Assembly (NCBI RefSeq): GCF_016881065.1
Contig: NZ_WXYN01000016.1
Location: 508,569-572,568, forward strand
DNA length: 64,000 nt
Reading direction: 5' to 3'
DNA from: Planococcus soli
GTDB taxonomy: Bacteria > Bacillota > Bacilli > Bacillales_A > Planococcaceae
Shown: in pieces, positions 1-8,541 of the stretch
Position numbering within the stretch: the first letter of the stretch is position 1
How the letters are laid out: every line of letters begins with the position of its first letter
Program-made: the position numbers and the translations under genes
Notes under the pieces: generated by a model
Told to the model about the DNA's origin: nothing
What the model saw: only the letters and a program-made list of their open reading frames with translations
Databases searched by the model: none

Positions 1-1
1 T

Positions 2-118
2 GAAGAAATTACAGTGGGCCATATTTATGGATTGGTGCTGATTGTCATCGGCGTGCTGTTCGGTTCCGGAGCAGCAGAAGACCTTTTGAAAAAACGCAGA
101 AAACGGCTCTCAAGTTGA
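2..118 (+). CDS. C-terminal end of a membrane protein (truncated by window edge)
   Basis: An open frame runs in from the left edge and stops at 116-118 after 38 codons. It holds one hydrophobic stretch (IYGLVLIVIGVLFGSG), then a basic tail rich in Lys and Arg (LLKKRRKRLSS), as at the cytoplasmic end of an integral membrane protein. A strong terminator overlaps the stop codon, which supports a real gene end. The family cannot be named from this fragment. Confidence 0.55.
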   Translation, partial: EEITVGHIYGLVLIVIGVLFGSGAAEDLLKKRRKRLSS

Positions 119-142
119 GCTGTTTTTTTTTTTTTTTTTTTT
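101..142 (+). terminator. Rho-independent terminator with a 20-T tract
   Basis: An 8-bp stem (AACGGCTC pairing with GAGCTGTT, one G-U) with loop TCAAGTT is followed by an uninterrupted run of 20 T at 123-142. It overlaps the stop codon of the truncated upstream gene. The T run is much longer than needed for termination and is a likely slippage-prone site. Confidence 0.85.
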
Positions 143-254
143 GCTTTATGGGGCATGTCCAGGCTATTTTGGGCAGCCTCTTTTTATTTAACAGCAAGTT
201 CATTATAATAGAAGGAAGTGAGATAGCTTTGAACAACTAGAGGAGTGAATAACC

Positions 255-1868
255 GTGGCCACATTATGGGGGACGCCAGAGAAATTACAGGATTTATTGT
301 GTGAACTTGTCGGGTGGAAAAGCCTGACATTGACCGATGGAGAAGTGGAGTTTGCCTACAAGCTGAAAGACAAGCTGATGGAGCTGCCGTATTTCCAGGA
401 ACATCCGGAATACATTGGATTGGGTGAAGTGAATTGGGAGCGGCAAAACGTAACGGCTCTTTATAAGCACCCGGAAGCGGTCGACACCATCGTCCTGATC
501 AGCCATTTTGATACTGTGCATACAGGGGAATATGGCGATCTGGAACCTTTGGCATGCAGCCCCTATAAACTGGCGGAAGCGTTTAAGTTAATCCGCGATG
601 AACTTGATGCGGATACATTAAGCGACCTCGATTCTGGTGAATACCTATTTGGGCGCGGCACTATGGACATGAAAGCAGGGCTTGCGCTGCACATGGCATT
701 GATTGAAAAGGCCTCGATCGAAGAATGGCCGATCAATTTGATGCTGATGACGGTTCCGGATGAGGAAGTCAACTCGGCAGGCATGCGCTACGGCGTATCC
801 AAACTGCTCGACTTGGAGCGCGAACATGGCCTCGAATACACCCTGTTCCTGAACGGCGAACCCGTTTTTGCAATGAAACCTGGCGACAAGTCCCATTACC
901 TGTACACAGGATCAATCGGCAAAATCATGCCATCCGCCCTGTTTTACGGCAAGGAAACCCATGTTGGCGAACCACTGTCAGGAATTACGTCAAGCTACAT
1001 CTCGACCTACCTGACACATCGCATGGAATGGAATCCGAATTTCAAGGAAGTCGTATATGGTGAAGCAACGCCGTTGCCGGTAACTCTGACGCAACGTGAC
1101 CTGAAGCTGGAATACTCAGCGCAGACGCCTTACCGCACATCCGCGATGTACAATGTCTTTACAATGAAACGAGACGCTGAAGAAGTATTTCAGATTTTTG
1201 AAAACGTCGCAAAAGAAGCGGCTGCACATTGCGAGCGCGATTACCACGCCATGTGCGAACGTGAAAACATTCAACCGGTCGGCCCAATTACAGTGATGCG
1301 CTATGAAAAACTGATGGATTACGCACTCAATAAATTCGGCCACGATTATATCACCGACTTGCTGCGCGACACCTTGATGCACCCGGAATGGGACGTCCGA
1401 GAAAAATCCATGCATGTGACAGACATCCTGCTGATCAACTGCCAGGAGCTGACGCCTGCCATGGTGCTGATGTACGCGCCGCCGTACTACCCACCGGTCA
1501 ATTCTTCGGAAAACGAGCTGGTCAAGCTATGCGTTGAGCAGGTCACAGCCAATGCAAAAGAGAAGTTTGACTTGGAAATCGAACAAGTCCATTACTTTAA
1601 CGGCATCTCAGACTTGAGCTACGTCAATTACAACGACCAAAGCGACGGCTGGATTACCTATGAAAACAACACACCTGTCTACGGCGATCCTTACAGCATC
1701 CCGTTCCAGGCAATGAAGCAGCTGAAAGCGCCTGTCCTGAACGTCGGCCCTTACGGAAAAGATGCCCACAAACGAACAGAGCGCCTTCATATCAAAAACA
1801 CCTTCGAAGAAATGCCGATCCTGTTAGAAGAAATGATTTTGTCGATTCCAGTGAAAAGCCGCCATTGA
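255..1868 (+). CDS. rocB: M20-family metallohydrolase, RocB-like
   Basis: Predicted cytosolic zinc peptidase/deacylase of family M20, 537 aa, close in length to Bacillus RocB (arginine utilisation protein). The metal-site motifs are visible: SHFDTVHTG near residue 77 and GRGTMDMKAG near residue 135, with an acidic PDEE segment near 174. The N-terminal WGTPEKLQDLLCELV segment resembles RocB. The start is GTG at 255, preceded by AGAGGAG about 9 nt upstream. No rocA, rocD or rocR neighbour is in view, so the arginine link is by family resemblance only. The stop codon lies in the loop of its own terminator. Confidence 0.75.
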   Translation: MATLWGTPEKLQDLLCELVGWKSLTLTDGEVEFAYKLKDKLMELPYFQEHPEYIGLGEVNWERQNVTALYKHPEAVDTIVLISHFDTVHTGEYGDLEPLACSPYKLAEAFKLIRDELDADTLSDLDSGEYLFGRGTMDMKAGLALHMALIEKASIEEWPINLMLMTVPDEEVNSAGMRYGVSKLLDLEREHGLEYTLFLNGEPVFAMKPGDKSHYLYTGSIGKIMPSALFYGKETHVGEPLSGITSSYISTYLTHRMEWNPNFKEVVYGEATPLPVTLTQRDLKLEYSAQTPYRTSAMYNVFTMKRDAEEVFQIFENVAKEAAAHCERDYHAMCERENIQPVGPITVMRYEKLMDYALNKFGHDYITDLLRDTLMHPEWDVREKSMHVTDILLINCQELTPAMVLMYAPPYYPPVNSSENELVKLCVEQVTANAKEKFDLEIEQVHYFNGISDLSYVNYNDQSDGWITYENNTPVYGDPYSIPFQAMKQLKAPVLNVGPYGKDAHKRTERLHIKNTFEEMPILLEEMILSIPVKSRH

Positions 1869-1880
1869 GGCGGCTTTTTT
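1855..1880 (+). terminator. Terminator of the RocB-like gene
   Basis: Stem AAAGCCGCC, loop ATTGA (which contains the TGA stop), stem GGCGGCTTT, then T residues. The hairpin overlaps the end of the coding region. Confidence 0.9.
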
Positions 1881-1924
1881 GTTTGTGGCTTTTTGTGATT
1901 GGTATATTTCCGAGAGCGAAAATT

Positions 1925-2520
1925 TTATGTGGAAACGTGGCGTTTCATGTAGAAGTATGGAAAATTAATGTAGAACTATAAAAGGTTTATATAGGAACGA
2001 GGAAGCATAAGGTAGAAGGGGCAATGCCTGTTAAAAAGCAAAGTGTTTATGTAGGAACACATAAATGTGGTGTATAGAAGCCAAAGGTTCACATAAGAGC
2101 GAGAAAGGAGAAGGTAGCGGATAGGCTGCATTATTTGTTTAGGTTCAATGTCGGTTTTGTTGCTTTTCGCGCGCGAAAAGCGTGTTTGGGGCTTGGCATA
2201 TGTGGGTTTTGGGCGAGAGAGTTTTTGTGGGCGGAATGATTCGTGTAGAGGTGGAAAATGTTTAGGTATGGGTGAGTATGGTTGATGTAGGGGGATGAGA
2301 AGTTCGTGTAGAAAGGTTGGGGCGTGAGGTAGAGATTAGGAATGCTTGTAGAAAAGCGAAACTTTCAGGTAAAAGTGTGTGTTGTTGATGTAAGGGGATG
2401 GAAGGTTCATGTATAAAAGAATGAGAGTGAGGTTGCCGGCAACAATTTATATAAAGGTGAAATAATGTCAGGTAGAAAGTTGAAACTTGCATGTGAAAAA
2501 CTAGAATCTTAACATAAACA
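1925..2520 (+). repeat. Degenerate 21-bp periodic TTCATGTAGAA array
   Basis: This gene-free stretch holds a degenerate motif, consensus TTNANGTAGAA, at regular spacing. The T of TAG or its equivalent falls at 1950, 1971, 1992, 2013, 2032, 2052, 2075, 2094 and 2115. After a gap it falls at 2246, 2267, 2288, 2309, 2330, 2349, 2370, 2391, 2412, 2433, 2452, 2473, 2494 and 2515. Steps are almost all 21, with occasional 19, 20 or 23. The 19-bp steps shift the reading frame, so this is not a hidden repeat protein. Between the two blocks lies the palindrome at 2162-2181. Confidence 0.85.
2162..2181. repeat. P1 palindrome GCTTTTCGC-NN-GCGAAAAGC
   Basis: A 9-bp perfect inverted repeat with loop dinucleotide GC. 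The same arms, with loops TT, AG and TT, recur at 19834, 29163 and 34070 within the composite repeat loci. It has no T tract, so it is not an ordinary terminator. Confidence 0.8.
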
Positions 2521-2631
2521 CCTGTTCAAAAATCATTTTTGGCAACTATAGATGGTTCAAAAACTAGATTTGGATATAAATGGTAATCTGTTCTTTTATC
2601 TGCTAGAATAATGAGAAAAAGGAGGGATATC

Positions 2632-3588
2632 ATGATCATTAAACACCGGGAAAAACCGATGAAAATTGATGGGTACGAAGCTTTATTGAAAAGGCTCCCG
2701 CCGACTCATCCAAAACGAATGGCTGTTAAAAATAGCCTCAACAGCGCCAAAGCGGGATATGGAGGTGAAGAGCGGCTGGATGAAGCACTTGAGTTTTTCG
2801 ACCCGCCATACCCTTACCAGATCATCCAGGATTTTTCATTGGGCGGCGTGTATAAAGTTCAAGTGGATACTGTAGTGATCACCCAGAGCTGTGTATTTTT
2901 ACTCGAAATCAAAAACATCGCTGGAAGGCTTCAGTTCAAGCAAAATCCGAGTGCACTTCATTCATTATTGGCAAATGGTGAAATTAAAAGCTACAAAAGC
3001 CCTATCACACAAATGAACGAAACCGCTATACGCATGAGCAAATTTTTGAAGAACCTCGGATGCCCGTTGCCTGTAACAAGTGTCATCATCATCGCGCATC
3101 CTTCACAAATTGTTGAAGGCGCACCGCCCGATGCCCTTATTTTAGCTGCGGGCGAAGTCAATTTTCACTTGTCAAAAATGAAAATGCCGAAGCCGATTCT
3201 TTCTATAGAAGAACTTCATCAGCTTGGGCAAAGCTTAGTGGCTGTTCATAGTGATTATCAGCCTTTCCCCCTTGCACCGAAATTTCAAATCGACCAGTCG
3301 GAAATCGAAACCGGCGTATTTTGTCCCCGCTGCGTACTTGGAAAGATGGAAAGAACGAAGCTTGTCTGGGAATGTGAAACGTGCCGTCTGATCAGCCGAG
3401 ATGCCCATTCTGATGCGTTGCAGGACTGGTTCATGCTTATAAAATCCACAATCAATACAGCAGAATGCCGCGATTTTATCGGTCTAGAAAAACTCGATGC
3501 CGCCAAGCGGTTCCTGATCCGAAACGGTTGCCAGCCCGTGGGCGGCCGGCGATATCGCCAATATATCCGGCAGCCACAGGATAGATAA
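2632..3588 (+). CDS. NERD-domain protein with C-terminal zinc-ribbon-like motif
   Basis: 318-aa protein with a nuclease-related (NERD) domain, which has the PD-(D/E)XK restriction-endonuclease-like fold. Visible signature: GGEERLDEAL near residue 42, then VQVDTVVIT and LLEIKN (D...ExK) near residues 80-98, where the fold's acidic and lysine residues lie. The C-terminal part has two Cys pairs (FCPRC and WECETC), as in a zinc ribbon. I chose ATG 2632 because AAGGAGGG sits just upstream; an ATG at 2611 lacks a good site. Function of NERD proteins is poorly known; DNA processing is an inference. The gene stands alone between two large 21-bp repeat arrays. Confidence 0.8.
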   Translation: MIIKHREKPMKIDGYEALLKRLPPTHPKRMAVKNSLNSAKAGYGGEERLDEALEFFDPPYPYQIIQDFSLGGVYKVQVDTVVITQSCVFLLEIKNIAGRLQFKQNPSALHSLLANGEIKSYKSPITQMNETAIRMSKFLKNLGCPLPVTSVIIIAHPSQIVEGAPPDALILAAGEVNFHLSKMKMPKPILSIEELHQLGQSLVAVHSDYQPFPLAPKFQIDQSEIETGVFCPRCVLGKMERTKLVWECETCRLISRDAHSDALQDWFMLIKSTINTAECRDFIGLEKLDAAKRFLIRNGCQPVGGRRYRQYIRQPQDR

Positions 3589-3627
3589 ACCTGTTTTCAC
3601 CAAAAACTCGTAAGAACTCCCTTAAAG

Positions 3628-4130
3628 TCACTTAGAAACCCCAAAGATTCATGTAGAGACCCCACCTGTTCATGTAGACAATCAAAAGCTTCATCTAGAA
3701 ATCAAACATTCACTTAGAAACCCAAAAGCTTCATGTAGAGCACCCCCTTGTTCATGTAGACAATCAAAAGCTTCATCTAGAAATCAAACATTCACTTAGA
3801 AACCCAAAAGCTTCATGTAGAGCACCCCCTTGTTCATGTAGACAATCAAAAGCTTCATCTAGAAATCAAAAAGTCACTTAGAAACCCCAAAGCTTCATGT
3901 AGAGCACCTCCCTGTTCATGTAGACAATCAAAAGCTTCATCTAGAAATCAAAAAGTCACTTAGAAACCCCAAAGCTTCATGTAGAGAACCTTCCTGTTCA
4001 TGTAGACAATCAAAAGCTTCATCTAGAAACCAAACATTCACTTAGAAACCCAAAAGCTTCATGTAGAGACCCCACCTGTTCATATAAAACAACAAAAGCT
4101 TCAGCTTGAACCCCCCATTCATCACTTACA
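3628..4130 (+). repeat. 82-bp higher-order array of 21-bp TTCATGTAGA units
   Basis: TCA-NN-TAGA motifs start at 3628, 3649, 3670, 3691, 3710, 3731, 3752, 3773, 3792, 3813, 3834, 3855, 3874, 3895, 3916, 3937, 3956, 3977, 3998, 4019, 4038, 4059, 4080, 4101 and 4122. Spacing follows 21-21-21-19, giving an 82-bp unit repeated about five times. Four sub-motifs alternate: CATGTAGAG, CATGTAGACAATC, CATCTAGAAA and CACTTAGAAA. Copies are nearly identical (AAAGCTTCATGTAGAG and so on), suggesting recent amplification. It fills the gap between the NERD gene and the M20 amidohydrolase. Confidence 0.95.
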
Positions 4131-4259
4131 AACCGCAAGTTGCCGATAAAAGGCGTAACACCGGACACAAACAATAAAATCTTTCACCAAGCCCTTCTCC
4201 TCGTGTACAATCAAACTAAACAATCAAACAGAATTTCTCATACAAAAGGAGACGGCTAA

Positions 4260-5351
4260 ATGAATATCGAACAGCAAATAATCGAGTACTTCAACCATTT
4301 TCATACACATCCCGAAGTCAGCTGGAAAGAAGTGGAGACCACCAAGAAACTGGCTGAGATTATGACAGGTCTCAACGTAAACTTTCACACATTCCCCGAT
4401 GTCACCGGATTGATTGCGGAAATTGGTGAAGGAGAGCAAGTTGTAGCGGTGCGTGCGGACATCGATGCGCTTTGGCAGGAAGTGGACGGCACGCTGCAAG
4501 CCAATCATTCGTGCGGACACGATGCCAACATGGCAATGGTACTCGGGTCACTCCTGCACTTAAAGGATGAAACACTGACGAAGCGTGTGCGCTTTATTTT
4601 TCAGCCGGCGGAAGAGCTTGGCAACGGTTCGCTGTCCATGATTGAACGGGGGGCCATTGATGAAGTAACCCATTTATATGGTGTCCATTTGCGCCCAATC
4701 GAGGAATTGCCGTTTGGCCAGGTGACACCAGCGCTCCATCACGGATCCGGCATTTTCCTGAGAGGAAAGATTACCGGGGTAGACGCCCACGGAGCGCGTC
4801 CGCATCAAGGAAAGAACGCCATCGATGTGATCGCAGCGATCCACCAATTCGTAAAATCTATTTATTTTTCGCCGTTTGAATCCTATTCGGCAAAACTGAC
4901 CCATATCCAGACAGGCGGAGACAGCTTGAACATCATTCCTGGAAATGCCCAGTTTTCAATGGATGTCCGTTCCCAGTCGAATGAGCTGATGAAAGAACTC
5001 CAGCAGAAAATCGGTGATGGGTTGCATGCTATCGCCAAGCTGCACGATGTCGAAATCAGCTTCGAATGGACCGACTATACGCCTGCAGCTGAAGTATCGG
5101 AAACCGCCATGCAAATTGCGGATGGCGCCATTCGCAAAACGCTTGGAGATGCAGCGACAGCACTGCCAATCCATACCACAGGCGCAGACGACTTTCATTT
5201 TTATACCATCAAAAAGCCTGAACTTCACGCGGCGATGATTGGCATAGGCGCAGATTTGTCGCCGGGGCTTCACCATCCCAATATGAGTTTCAACCCGAAA
5301 GCACTGGCGATCGGTGCACAGGTGCTGGCCAATACCATTAGAGCTACCTAA
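4260..5351 (+). CDS. amhX: M20D amidohydrolase, AmhX-like
   Basis: 363-aa zinc amidohydrolase of the M20 aminoacylase group, probably cytosolic, hydrolysing N-acyl or amide-conjugated amino acids. Family motifs appear in order: HTHPEVSWKE near residue 15, VRADIDALW near 64, NHSCGHDANM near 82 (metal ligands Cys, His, Asp), FQPAEELGNGS near 115, a VDAHGARPH segment near 175 (dimerisation-domain His) and TTGADDFHFY near 305. These resemble Bacillus AmhX most closely. ATG 4260 follows AAAAGGAG. It is single, between a repeat array and a terminator. Confidence 0.75.
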   Translation: MNIEQQIIEYFNHFHTHPEVSWKEVETTKKLAEIMTGLNVNFHTFPDVTGLIAEIGEGEQVVAVRADIDALWQEVDGTLQANHSCGHDANMAMVLGSLLHLKDETLTKRVRFIFQPAEELGNGSLSMIERGAIDEVTHLYGVHLRPIEELPFGQVTPALHHGSGIFLRGKITGVDAHGARPHQGKNAIDVIAAIHQFVKSIYFSPFESYSAKLTHIQTGGDSLNIIPGNAQFSMDVRSQSNELMKELQQKIGDGLHAIAKLHDVEISFEWTDYTPAAEVSETAMQIADGAIRKTLGDAATALPIHTTGADDFHFYTIKKPELHAAMIGIGADLSPGLHHPNMSFNPKALAIGAQVLANTIRAT

Positions 5352-5437
5352 CGGATTATTCCCCAGGAAATAACTTAAAATACTAACAACTCTCATCTCG
5401 CCAAATATCATGCTATGATAAAGGTGAGCCGATATCC

Positions 5438-5469
5438 GAGACCCTCTTTTACTAGAGGGTCTCATTTTT
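5438..5469 (+). terminator. Terminator after the AmhX-like gene
   Basis: Perfect 9-bp stem GAGACCCTC / GAGGGTCTC with an 8-nt loop, then ATTTTT. Confidence 0.85.
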
Positions 5470-5551
5470 ATATCCGATGGGCAAAGAGTGTTTTGGCTGC
5501 CCTAAATAGGGTATTGAAGACAAGTTTAATTAAAAAAGGGGAGGAATATGA

Positions 5552-6970
5552 ATGGATGCTTTTTTAGATGGAATCACTTGGTTCGTTGATAACGTCAACA
5601 CTTTACTCTGGACATACATACTAATTGCACTTCTGATGGGCCTTGGCCTGTACTTTACGATTCGCACCAAATTCGTTCAAGTTCGCCTTTTCGGTGAAAT
5701 GTTCCGCGTCATCACCGAGAAAAAAGATGGGGACAGCGGTGTATCCGCTTTCCAGGCGTTCACTATCTCCACAGCGTCACGGGTAGGAACCGGCAATATC
5801 ACCGGCGTTGCATTGGCAATCGCCATCGGGGGACCGGGAGCAGTTTTCTGGATGTGGATGGTCGCTATTATCGGGATGGCCACTGCTTTCATTGAAAGCA
5901 CATTGGCGCAGGTTTACAAAGTCCGTGACGGCGAACAATTCCGCGGCGGCCCCGCTTACTATATGGAAAAAGCGCTCGGCAACCGTAAACTTGGGATTGT
6001 CTTTGCAATTCTTTTGACATTGGCGTTCGGATTTATCTTCAACTCGGTCCAATCCAACACCATTGCCCAGTCATTCGAAGATGTCTTCAACATTCCGGAT
6101 TGGTCTGTTGGATTAGGACTTGTACTTTTAACGGCTGTGATCATATTCGGCGGTGTTAAGCGCATTGCGCGTGTTACACAAGTCGTAGTGCCGATTATGG
6201 CGACAGTTTACATCTTTGTTGCTTTGTACATCGTCATCATGAACTTCACTGAAATTCCTGCAGTCTTCACGTTGATCATCCAAAGCGCATTCGGCCTGGA
6301 AGAAGCAGTGGGCGGCGGTATCGGTGCAGCTATCATGCAGGGCGTACGACGCGGCTTGTTCTCCAACGAAGCCGGTATGGGTTCTGTACCGAACGCAGCC
6401 GCATCTGCCAACGTTTCGCATCCAGCGAAACAAGGCCTTGTGCAAAGTTTGGGTGTGTTCTTTGACACCATCATCATCTGTTCGGCAACTGCCTTCATCA
6501 TTATCCTGGCAGACTTGTATTCCAACGGAGAACAGGAAGGGATCTTGCTGACACAAGCGTCGCTTGATGTCCATCTTGGCAGCTGGGCGCCTTACTTCCT
6601 GGCGATTGCCATCCTGTTCTTCGCGTTCAGTTCAATCATCGGAAACTACTATTACGGTGAAACCAACATCGAATTTATCAATGCCCACAGCGGCTGGTTG
6701 ACGGCATATCGCTTTGGCGTATTGGCTATGGTCATGTTCGGTGCATTGGCGCAGGTTCAATTGGTCTGGAACATGGCCGATCTGTTCATGGGCTTCATGG
6801 CTGTTCTCAACCTTGTCGTCATCGCCATGCTCGGCAAAATTGCCTTCAAGGTGCTGGACGACTACACCGCCCAGCGCAAAGCGGGCAAAAATCCGGAGTT
6901 CTTTGCGAAAAACATCCCCGGCTTGAAAAATACCGAATGCTGGGGCGAAAGCGAAAGCAGGCACGAATAA
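5552..6970 (+). CDS. Sodium:alanine (AGCS-family) symporter
   Basis: 472-aa integral membrane protein of the alanine/glycine:cation symporter family, importing small neutral amino acids with Na+ or H+. About ten hydrophobic segments are visible. Family landmarks include FQAFTISTASRVGTGNITGV near residue 67, GGPGAVFWMWMVA near 90, and GVRRGLFSNEAGMGS near 263, the AGCS signature. The start is ATG 5552 after AAAAAGGGGAGG. Single gene with its own terminator. B. subtilis AlsT belongs to this family, but I cannot assign substrate preference. Confidence 0.9.
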   Translation: MDAFLDGITWFVDNVNTLLWTYILIALLMGLGLYFTIRTKFVQVRLFGEMFRVITEKKDGDSGVSAFQAFTISTASRVGTGNITGVALAIAIGGPGAVFWMWMVAIIGMATAFIESTLAQVYKVRDGEQFRGGPAYYMEKALGNRKLGIVFAILLTLAFGFIFNSVQSNTIAQSFEDVFNIPDWSVGLGLVLLTAVIIFGGVKRIARVTQVVVPIMATVYIFVALYIVIMNFTEIPAVFTLIIQSAFGLEEAVGGGIGAAIMQGVRRGLFSNEAGMGSVPNAAASANVSHPAKQGLVQSLGVFFDTIIICSATAFIIILADLYSNGEQEGILLTQASLDVHLGSWAPYFLAIAILFFAFSSIIGNYYYGETNIEFINAHSGWLTAYRFGVLAMVMFGALAQVQLVWNMADLFMGFMAVLNLVVIAMLGKIAFKVLDDYTAQRKAGKNPEFFAKNIPGLKNTECWGESESRHE

Positions 6971-6978
6971 ACAAAACC

Positions 6979-7016
6979 AAAAGACCTTTTTGCCAATGCG
7001 CAAAAAGGTCTTTTTT
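6979..7016 (+). terminator. Terminator of the symporter gene
   Basis: Stem AAAAGACCTTTTTGC pairing with GCAAAAAGGTCTTTT around a 6-nt loop, ending in a T run. It is symmetric enough to act on both strands. The rest of 7017-7301 is an AT-rich promoter region for the next gene. Confidence 0.9.
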
Positions 7017-7182
7017 GTGTGCATTAAAAGACTGAAAAAACATAGGTGCATGCCACTTTGGAAAAAGAACATCACCATAAAATCTGACAGGTTTATATGC
7101 TTATTTCAGTGGCTATGAAAATAAACACTAGTATCCCCTTATTTCCTAAAATTAAACATACAAATGGGTCATGTTACACATT

Positions 7183-7199
7183 TGTAATATAAATGTAAC
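7183..7199 (+). promoter_or_regulatory. WalR (YycF) box upstream of NlpC/P60-SLH gene
   Basis: TGTAAT-ATAAA-TGTAAC matches the WalR consensus TGTWAH-N5-TGTWAH exactly. It lies about 100 bp before the start of a peptidoglycan endopeptidase. A candidate -10 (TACAAT, 7222-7227) follows with the -35 region abutting the box, the arrangement expected for activation. Confidence 0.65.
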
Positions 7200-7301
7200 A
7201 TAAAATGGTAGTTTTTACTGATACAATCAAAAATATACTAAAGAAGAAAAAAGCGGTCGATGTCTGATCAACATCCCGAATTTCAAAAGAAGAGGTGCCA
7301 A

Positions 7302-8336
7302 GTGAAGAAACTTTTAATGTTCCTAATCGTCGCAGTACTCTTAGTATCAGCAAATCCATTCAACTCCAACGAAGCCAGTGCAGCGACACCAAATGAGTTA
7401 ACGACATATGCTAAGAAATTCAAAGGCACACCTTATAAATTTGGAGGGACAACACCTTCAGGCTTTGATTGTTCAGGTTATTTGCGTTATGTGTTCAACA
7501 ACTTTGATATTTCAATTCCACGGACAGCCGCAGAACAGTACAAAATTGGTACTGGCGTCAGCAAAGGCAATCTGAAAGAAGGCGATATGGTTTTCTTTTC
7601 AGGGACTTATAAAGCAGGAATTTCACACGCCGGCATTTACGTCGGAAGCGGCAATTTCATTTCTGCCACAAGCGGCGGTGTAACAATTGCCAACTTGAAT
7701 ACCAATCCATACTGGGCTCCTAAATATACGGGCGCACGCCGCTTGGACGAAGTCAAAAACGTAGCTACACCAGTAGCGAAACCAGTAGCAAAGCCGGCTC
7801 TTTCACTTGGGCAGTATTACGATGTGCCAACAGGGTATTGGGCAGCTAATGAAATTAAAACGTTGACTGTACAGGGGATTCTCACAGGAGACGGCAGCGG
7901 TATTTTTAATCCGAATGACAATGTATCAAGAGCGGAAGCCGCGACAATCATTGCGAGAGCATTAAAGCTAAAGCCGGTTTCAGGTACTACCTTTAAAGAT
8001 GTGCCAGCTGGACATTGGGCAGCCGGCAATATTAACGCTGTTATGAAAGCGGGCATTGTCAAAGGGCGTTCGCCGGGTTATTTTGCACCAAGTGCTAAAA
8101 TCACGCGTGCAGAAATCAGCAAACTGTTGACAACGGCATATGAATTTAAAAATGTAACTGCATCTTCAGCGGTATCCTTCACGGATACTAAAGGCCATTG
8201 GGCTGAAAGCTCCATCAAAATCCTGGCTGCCAGCAAAGTGACGACTGGCCATAAAGACGGGTCATTCCAGCCAAATGCCAATGCTAAGCGATCAGAATTC
8301 TCCGCATTTGTTTACCGGTCTATCGAAAGCAACTAA
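7302..8336 (+). CDS. SLH-anchored NlpC/P60 peptidoglycan endopeptidase
   Basis: 344-aa secreted protein. A signal peptide (residues 1-28, ending EASAA) is followed by an NlpC/P60 domain with catalytic Cys57 in FDCSGYL and His109 in ISHAGIYVG; such enzymes cut gamma-D-glutamyl bonds in stem peptides. After an Ala-Pro-Val linker come three SLH domains (about 172-344) with SRAE, TRAE and KRSE motifs, for binding pyruvylated cell-wall polysaccharide. I take GTG 7302 as start because AAGAGGTG precedes it and the signal peptide begins there; an ATG at 7260 would add 14 hydrophilic residues. The upstream WalR box suggests control by the cell-wall homeostasis system. Confidence 0.85.
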   Translation: MKKLLMFLIVAVLLVSANPFNSNEASAATPNELTTYAKKFKGTPYKFGGTTPSGFDCSGYLRYVFNNFDISIPRTAAEQYKIGTGVSKGNLKEGDMVFFSGTYKAGISHAGIYVGSGNFISATSGGVTIANLNTNPYWAPKYTGARRLDEVKNVATPVAKPVAKPALSLGQYYDVPTGYWAANEIKTLTVQGILTGDGSGIFNPNDNVSRAEAATIIARALKLKPVSGTTFKDVPAGHWAAGNINAVMKAGIVKGRSPGYFAPSAKITRAEISKLLTTAYEFKNVTASSAVSFTDTKGHWAESSIKILAASKVTTGHKDGSFQPNANAKRSEFSAFVYRSIESN

Positions 8337-8353
8337 AGTTCTTTTATAGGAAG

Positions 8354-8407
8354 CATCAAAAACAGCAGGACAGCCCATTAACCCGGGATGTCCTGCTGTT
8401 TTTGATG
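8354..8407. terminator. Strong hairpin terminator
   Basis: CATCAAAAACAGCAGGACA pairs with TGTCCTGCTGTTTTTGATG, a 19-bp arm around a 16-nt loop. The T-rich 3' arm on + ends the NlpC/P60-SLH transcript; symmetry would allow action on both strands. Confidence 0.85.
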
Positions 8408-8494
8408 GAAGAATTATTGAAAATGCAAAACTTCGTGCAGCACTCAACAAGCTGTAAAGATCAACATAAACATATGGTGAAAAAAAGCCGATGC

Positions 8495-8539
8495 AAAAAA
8501 GCCGGAAGCCAACGGGGTTGCCGCTTGGCTTCTGGCTTT
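8495..8539 (-). terminator. Terminator of the SLH-subtilase
   Basis: On the minus strand, AAAGCCAGAAGCCAA pairs with TTGGCTTCCGGCTTT around an 11-nt spacer and ends in T6, just after the stop of the protease gene. Confidence 0.8.
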
Positions 8540-8541
8540 GC

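Noticed and set aside
3628-4130. CRISPR array
   Set aside because: Units are 19-21 bp with no spacer-length unique sequence; the interspersed parts repeat too, and no cas genes are present.
7171-7201. Dyad ATGTTACA...TGTAACAT as a separate operator
   Set aside because: The arms are imperfect and overlap the WalR direct repeat, which explains the sequence better.
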